This document shows positions 22,428 to 25,510 of a DNA stretch of 25,510 bases, in pieces (positions within the stretch are counted from its first letter, which is position 1; the number at the start of each line of letters is the position of its first letter). Where the stretch lies: positions 1-25,510 of IMG/VR virus record IMGVR_UViG_3300010379_000051. One strand, 5' to 3'. The stretch comes from a virus. The notes under the pieces are model-generated. The model was not told the DNA's origin. It saw only the letters and a list, made by a program, of their open reading frames with translations, and made no database searches. Made by a program: the position numbers and the translations under genes.

Positions 22428-23300
22428 TTAGTAGCTCTTGATGTAGATGGTGGCGATGGCCGTGAACGGCACGATTTGGCGGTTCACGGAGATGTAGTCG
22501 GTAGCCACGACGGCTGTGCCAACGACGGTCCGGCCGCTCACGGTCGTGATGCTGACCAATTGCCCGTTGAAGGCAGCGTACACGGCCGACATCGAGGCCG
22601 GAAGAGGCGTGATGGTCGGCGTAGCAGTCACGGTCGGCGTAATGGTAGAGGTCACCGTAATGCTTGGAGTGACCGTCTGCGTCACGGTACGTGTGGGCGT
22701 GGGCGTCACCGTGGGCGTCACCGTCTTCGTCGCCGTCTTCGTCGCCGTCTTCGTCACGGTGGCCGTCATGGTCGGAGTCCACGTCGGTGTGATGGTGACG
22801 GTGATGCTCGGCGTGGCCGTCTGCGTGGCCGTCTGCGAGAAGCTTAGGGTGACGGTAGGAGTGGCCGTGGTCGTGATGGTGTAACTCGGAGTTAAGGTCA
22901 CCGTAATACTCGGCGTCGCGGTGAAGGTGGGACTGACGCTGAAAGTAGGCGTCGGGGTGTCGAAGGCGTTGGTTGTGAATTGGACGGTCGGTCCGGTGTT
23001 GTCTTGGTCAGCGCCGTAGCAGATATAGCCGAAAGGCTGGATGCAGTACTGCGTGGCGGCCGTCAGCCCGGTCACAACGAGCTGGTGTATCTGGCCGCAT
23101 CCCTCGCTCGACACGAAAAGCGATGGGTTGGTGCAGGACGCGCCGGAAGCATAGCGCGCCGAGGCGAGCCGCTCAGGGACATCGGTGCGCCAGTTGAGGA
23201 TGATGCCAGTGGACGAGACGCTGTAGATCAGGTTCGTGATGGCGGCCGAGGCGGCCACAGGCATCAACAGCAGGAGGAACAAGAATCGCAGTAGTTTCAT
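22428..23300 (-). CDS. exported FN3-like protein with Thr/Pro linker and Sm-like C-terminal domain
   Basis: 290 residues from ATG 23300 with GAGGGAG upstream. Residues 1-19 (MKLLRFLFLLLLMPVAASA) are a classic Sec signal peptide with AxA cleavage site. Residues about 20-112 look like an FN3-type domain (IILNWRTDVPERLASARYAS, HQLVVTGLTAATQYCIQPFG) with four cysteines that could form disulfides outside the cell. About 114-230 is a Thr/Pro/Val linker (TATPSITVTLTPSYTITTTA and similar). The last ~55 residues, NGQLVSITTVSGRTVVGTAV, VATDYISVNRQIVPFTAIAT, resemble DUF2642/Sm-like folds ('G..V.i.T..G.v.G....v..DYi.....iPf.aI'). A signal peptide in a capsid operon is unusual. The product may be an exported or surface-displayed adhesin; the stop is two bases before the protease start. 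Confidence 0.7.
   Translation of the reverse strand: MKLLRFLFLLLLMPVAASAAITNLIYSVSSTGIILNWRTDVPERLASARYASGASCTNPSLFVSSEGCGQIHQLVVTGLTAATQYCIQPFGYICYGADQDNTGPTVQFTTNAFDTPTPTFSVSPTFTATPSITVTLTPSYTITTTATPTVTLSFSQTATQTATPSITVTITPTWTPTMTATVTKTATKTATKTVTPTVTPTPTRTVTQTVTPSITVTSTITPTVTATPTITPLPASMSAVYAAFNGQLVSITTVSGRTVVGTAVVATDYISVNRQIVPFTAIATIYIKSY
22600..22960. repeat. Thr/Pro-coding low-complexity repeat
   Basis: Imperfect units of about 6-18 bases built from gtcaccgt/gtcgccgt/gtgggcgt on the plus strand code for the Thr/Pro/Val linker of the exported FN3 gene. The repeats also open a false Asp/His/Gly-rich frame on the minus strand that would lengthen the protease. Confidence 0.75.
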
Positions 23301-23355
23301 GGCTCCCTCAGGTGTATCTTCGCATCAGGAAAGAAACAATGCAAACAGGTACGCT

Positions 23356-25510
23356 TTATTGCTGATTCATGATAACAGGGCCATCGCAGCTGTTGTAGAC
23401 GTTGATGACCACGGCGCAACACCCACATTCAGGAGTTGGTGTCATGGTTGGAGTGATATCAGGAATAGGGCTTGGCGTCGGGCTGGCTGTGGGCGTAGCT
23501 GTGGGCGTGGCTGTGGCTGTTGGTGAGGCCGTGGGTGAGGCCGTGGGCGTGGCTGTGGCTGTGGGTGAGGCCGTGGGCGTGGCCGTGGGGGTGGCCGTGG
23601 GGCTAGGGCTAGGGGTGGGGGTGGGGGTAGCGGTCGGCGTAGCCGTGGGCGTGGGTGTGGGCCCATTAAGCGCCAACGCTTGGAAGCTGTATTCGGCCCA
23701 GGCTGTAGCCGAGACGTTCTTGAGCTGGATGTGAACCGATGTATCCCCAGCCGTGTAGTTTTGGGAAATAGGGAAGTCGGAATCAAGCCAGGGGTAGGTC
23801 GTATTGTTCCCAGGCAGATACCACGTTCCCGCATCTTGCCCGTTGGCGGTGACCTCCACGGCCCGATTCGCGTTGGTCTGGTCGAAAGTGCCGCGCAGAA
23901 TCAGCCCGTTGTTGTTAATGGGAAGCGTCAAGTAAAAGTCGGATGTGCCGTTGCTGGTGTAACTCACTCCAGTGTTGCTCATGTAGTCCGAGCAAGTGTT
24001 ACTCACGTCCTCTAGGTAGCTGGCTGACAATGAGGCCGGGGCTCCTGACGTGATGTAATTGTGCACGGCCACGGATGCCGTGCTGGACAGATAAAGCGCG
24101 TCCACCTGCGTAATCATCGGCGTCGGCTGATTGTAGTACCACGCCATCGTGGTATAGGTGACGTTTGCCGCTGCCGTGCAGGTCGCCGCCGTCTGGATAT
24201 TCACCTGTATGTTGGACAGGTAGGGAACCTTGTCCACGATAAACATGCGGGTGAAGTTCACCGGAGCAGGGGCTCCAATGGGGAAGCTGCCGAGGTAGGA
24301 CGCGCCACTGAACGGGGCGCTGAACGGCCCCCACTGCCAGCCCCACTCGGAATTGCCATAATCCTCAGTGCCAGTGCCGTGAACAATGGGTGTGTTGGAG
24401 TTGTCCACATAGATGGCCTCGTCGCCCTCCTCGAAGGCGGAGGAGGCGGCCAGGCTGATGATGCTGCCCAGGTAGCTGCCAAATCCGCTGGCGGTGAGCA
24501 GATTAACGATAACCGGGCCACCAGTGATGGAGGTTGTTTTGAACTGACTGTTCAGGTATCCCACGCCAGAGAACGAGCCTGGATAGCTGGAATAGTTGAC
24601 GGTGTAGGTAATCCCGCTGACAGTGCTGCCGCCGGAGTTGTATAGCACCACGGTTGCGTGGCTGGCAAAAGGCATGGGCATGTAGTTGTAAAGATTGCCC
24701 GAGTTGTCGATACCGGCCATGAGCTGCTGCGGCTTTACCTGGATGGTGTAGAGTCCGCCAGCATTGAAGAAGAACGACAACGGTGCGTTCACCGCTGGCG
24801 TGGCGGAGCCGTCCCAGTAAATCTTGACATAGACGTTGTTGAGCGTGGTGTAGGTGGACGCTGGGATGCTCACCTTCATTGCCACTACCTGCTCTGGCCC
24901 CGCCATGTCAAAGATGGTGGTGCTGGCCGTAGCCGTTAGGCTCACGGTCCCGGTAGCCGTCAACTCACCTGCGTCAGCCTTGGGGTCATTGGGAATGTTG
25001 CTCAGCACAGCCCGAGCCGCGCTGGAATCCTCAGAGCCGGTCCACGAAGTGATTTGTGGTACGGTGACGTTGTTGTATTTGTGGATGCCGATGTTGTAGT
25101 AGTCATAGCACCCACCACTATTGTTATCGACAAGCTTGAAGGACTTCTTGAAGGGAATGGGCAAGTAGCTCACGCTTCCGCCGGTTTTTGCGTAGGCCGA
25201 TACTGCAATAGGGGCGGTGAAAGGCGCGTAGGCTCCACTCAGCCAAGTAGTCGTTGCCACCCCAGTTAGAACCGTCGCTACGCCGTCAACGTAGGCCGTG
25301 ATGGACGTACAGGTAGACGTTGCGCCGGTCTGCCAGAACCGGTACATGCAGCCGGGTCCAGTGACTTCGGCCATGACGGCCGGATAGCTGCCGCCCTGGT
25401 TGTAGAGCCAATTGTTGAAATCGTTGTTTCCGCCGGTCCTGTCGTAGCTGGAAAAACCAAGCTCCTGGGTCCACATTGCCTGATTGGGCAAGGTGTTGAG
25501 GCTGGTGAAC
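23356..25510 (-). CDS. DUF2961/GH172-type protein with Pro/Thr linker, 5' end outside the window
   Basis: About 718 residues are visible; the frame is open through the right edge, so the start (probably with a signal or attachment region) lies outside. A TTG at 25491 is in frame but sits within conserved sequence. Family hallmarks: [41 protein letters not shown] early on, and [20 protein letters not shown] in the middle, all characteristic of DUF2961, now glycoside hydrolase family 172 (fructan and arabinan-type glycosidases). A second jelly-roll-like beta region follows ([35 protein letters not shown]). After that comes a Pro/Thr/Ala/Ser linker (about 60 residues) and a short Cys-rich end, [20 protein letters not shown]. 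It probably acts on a cell-surface or environmental polysaccharide; whether it is virion-bound is not shown. Confidence 0.8.
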   Translation of the reverse strand, partial: FTSLNTLPNQAMWTQELGFSSYDRTGGNNDFNNWLYNQGGSYPAVMAEVTGPGCMYRFWQTGATSTCTSITAYVDGVATVLTGVATTTWLSGAYAPFTAPIAVSAYAKTGGSVSYLPIPFKKSFKLVDNNSGGCYDYYNIGIHKYNNVTVPQITSWTGSEDSSAARAVLSNIPNDPKADAGELTATGTVSLTATASTTIFDMAGPEQVVAMKVSIPASTYTTLNNVYVKIYWDGSATPAVNAPLSFFFNAGGLYTIQVKPQQLMAGIDNSGNLYNYMPMPFASHATVVLYNSGGSTVSGITYTVNYSSYPGSFSGVGYLNSQFKTTSITGGPVIVNLLTASGFGSYLGSIISLAASSAFEEGDEAIYVDNSNTPIVHGTGTEDYGNSEWGWQWGPFSAPFSGASYLGSFPIGAPAPVNFTRMFIVDKVPYLSNIQVNIQTAATCTAAANVTYTTMAWYYNQPTPMITQVDALYLSSTASVAVHNYITSGAPASLSASYLEDVSNTCSDYMSNTGVSYTSNGTSDFYLTLPINNNGLILRGTFDQTNANRAVEVTANGQDAGTWYLPGNNTTYPWLDSDFPISQNYTAGDTSVHIQLKNVSATAWAEYSFQALALNGPTPTPTATPTATPTPTPSPSPTATPTATPTASPTATATPTASPTASPTATATPTATPTASPTPSPIPDITPTMTPTPECGCCAVVINVYNSCDGPVIMNQQ
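23457..23665. repeat. Pro/Thr-coding low-complexity repeat
   Basis: Dozens of near-identical six-base units (gtgggc, gtggct, gtggcc, gtgagg) code for [10 protein letters not shown]-type linker of the DUF2961 gene. A second linker of different codon pattern lies in the neighbouring gene. Repeat length is likely to vary between strains and is prone to assembly collapse. Confidence 0.8.

Noticed and set aside
21019-22431. A 470-codon plus-strand frame across scaffold and protease genes
   Set aside because: It is a mirror of the Ala/Lys/Glu repeat codons (giving Leu/Gly/Phe/Arg repeats) with no SD or coherent domain.
22426-22782. N-terminal extension of the protease frame (Asp/His/Gly repeats)
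   Set aside because: This part is the shadow of the Thr/Pro linker of the upstream gene in another frame; the GTG at 22425 with an SD-like site fits better.
22600-23665. CRISPR-like or mobile-element repeats
   Set aside because: The repeats are short low-complexity units coding for Pro/Thr linkers, with no constant repeat-spacer spacing.

Overview
This window is the virion-structure part of a tailed phage or prophage. The morphology is that of a myovirus: it carries a contractile tail sheath, a tail tube, a T4/Mu/PBSX-type baseplate (LysM protein, gpD-like hub, gpV-like spike, gp25, gpJ) and an HK97-type capsid module. All supported genes lie on the minus strand and are transcribed from the right edge to the left edge. 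They are packed tightly, with ATGA and TAATG overlaps, no gap above about 100 bases, and Shine-Dalgarno sites ahead of most genes. DNA is GC-rich (roughly 60% by eye). I see no tRNA, integrase, repressor, terminase or portal, so those must lie outside the window. The host cannot be named from the sequence; extended GGAGGTGA ribosome sites show only that it is a bacterium using canonical SD initiation.

Layout in transcription order. (1) 25510-22428: two unusual genes. One is a DUF2961/GH172-type enzyme with a Pro/Thr linker, cut by the right edge. The other is a signal-peptide protein with an FN3-like domain, a long Thr/Pro linker and a small Sm-like C-terminal domain. (2) 22425-19287: capsid module with probable prohead protease, Ala/Lys/Glu coiled-coil scaffold-like protein, decoration-like protein and major capsid protein. 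The last three share a repeated ribosome-binding leader. A possible intrinsic terminator follows the capsid gene. (3) 19229-15882: small zinc-ribbon protein, Ala-rich coiled-coil protein and four neck or tail-completion genes. (4) 15871-12672: tail sheath (broken by a frameshift), a free-standing HNH endonuclease, tail tube, a branched RNA structure, and the tail-assembly chaperone pair with a textbook -1 frameshift site. (5) 12672-4576: tape measure and baseplate genes. (6) 4568-1: a large beta-helix fibre or tailspike, a single-span membrane protein (holin candidate), a DUF5675 protein (lysis candidate), and two small paralogous virion-like proteins, one with an in-frame amber codon and one with an apparent one-base deletion.

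The genes fit one assembly programme. Protease and scaffold shape the capsid, and neck proteins join it to the tail. The frameshifted chaperone and tape measure set tail length, tube and sheath polymerise on the baseplate, and the fibre binds the host. The most noteworthy items are the exported GH172/FN3 gene pair fused to the front of the capsid operon, the three-way-junction RNA element between tube and chaperone, the three copies of the capsid-gene leader, and the cluster of gene-breaking differences (sheath, amber, left edge), which are either sequence errors or signs of decay or recoding.
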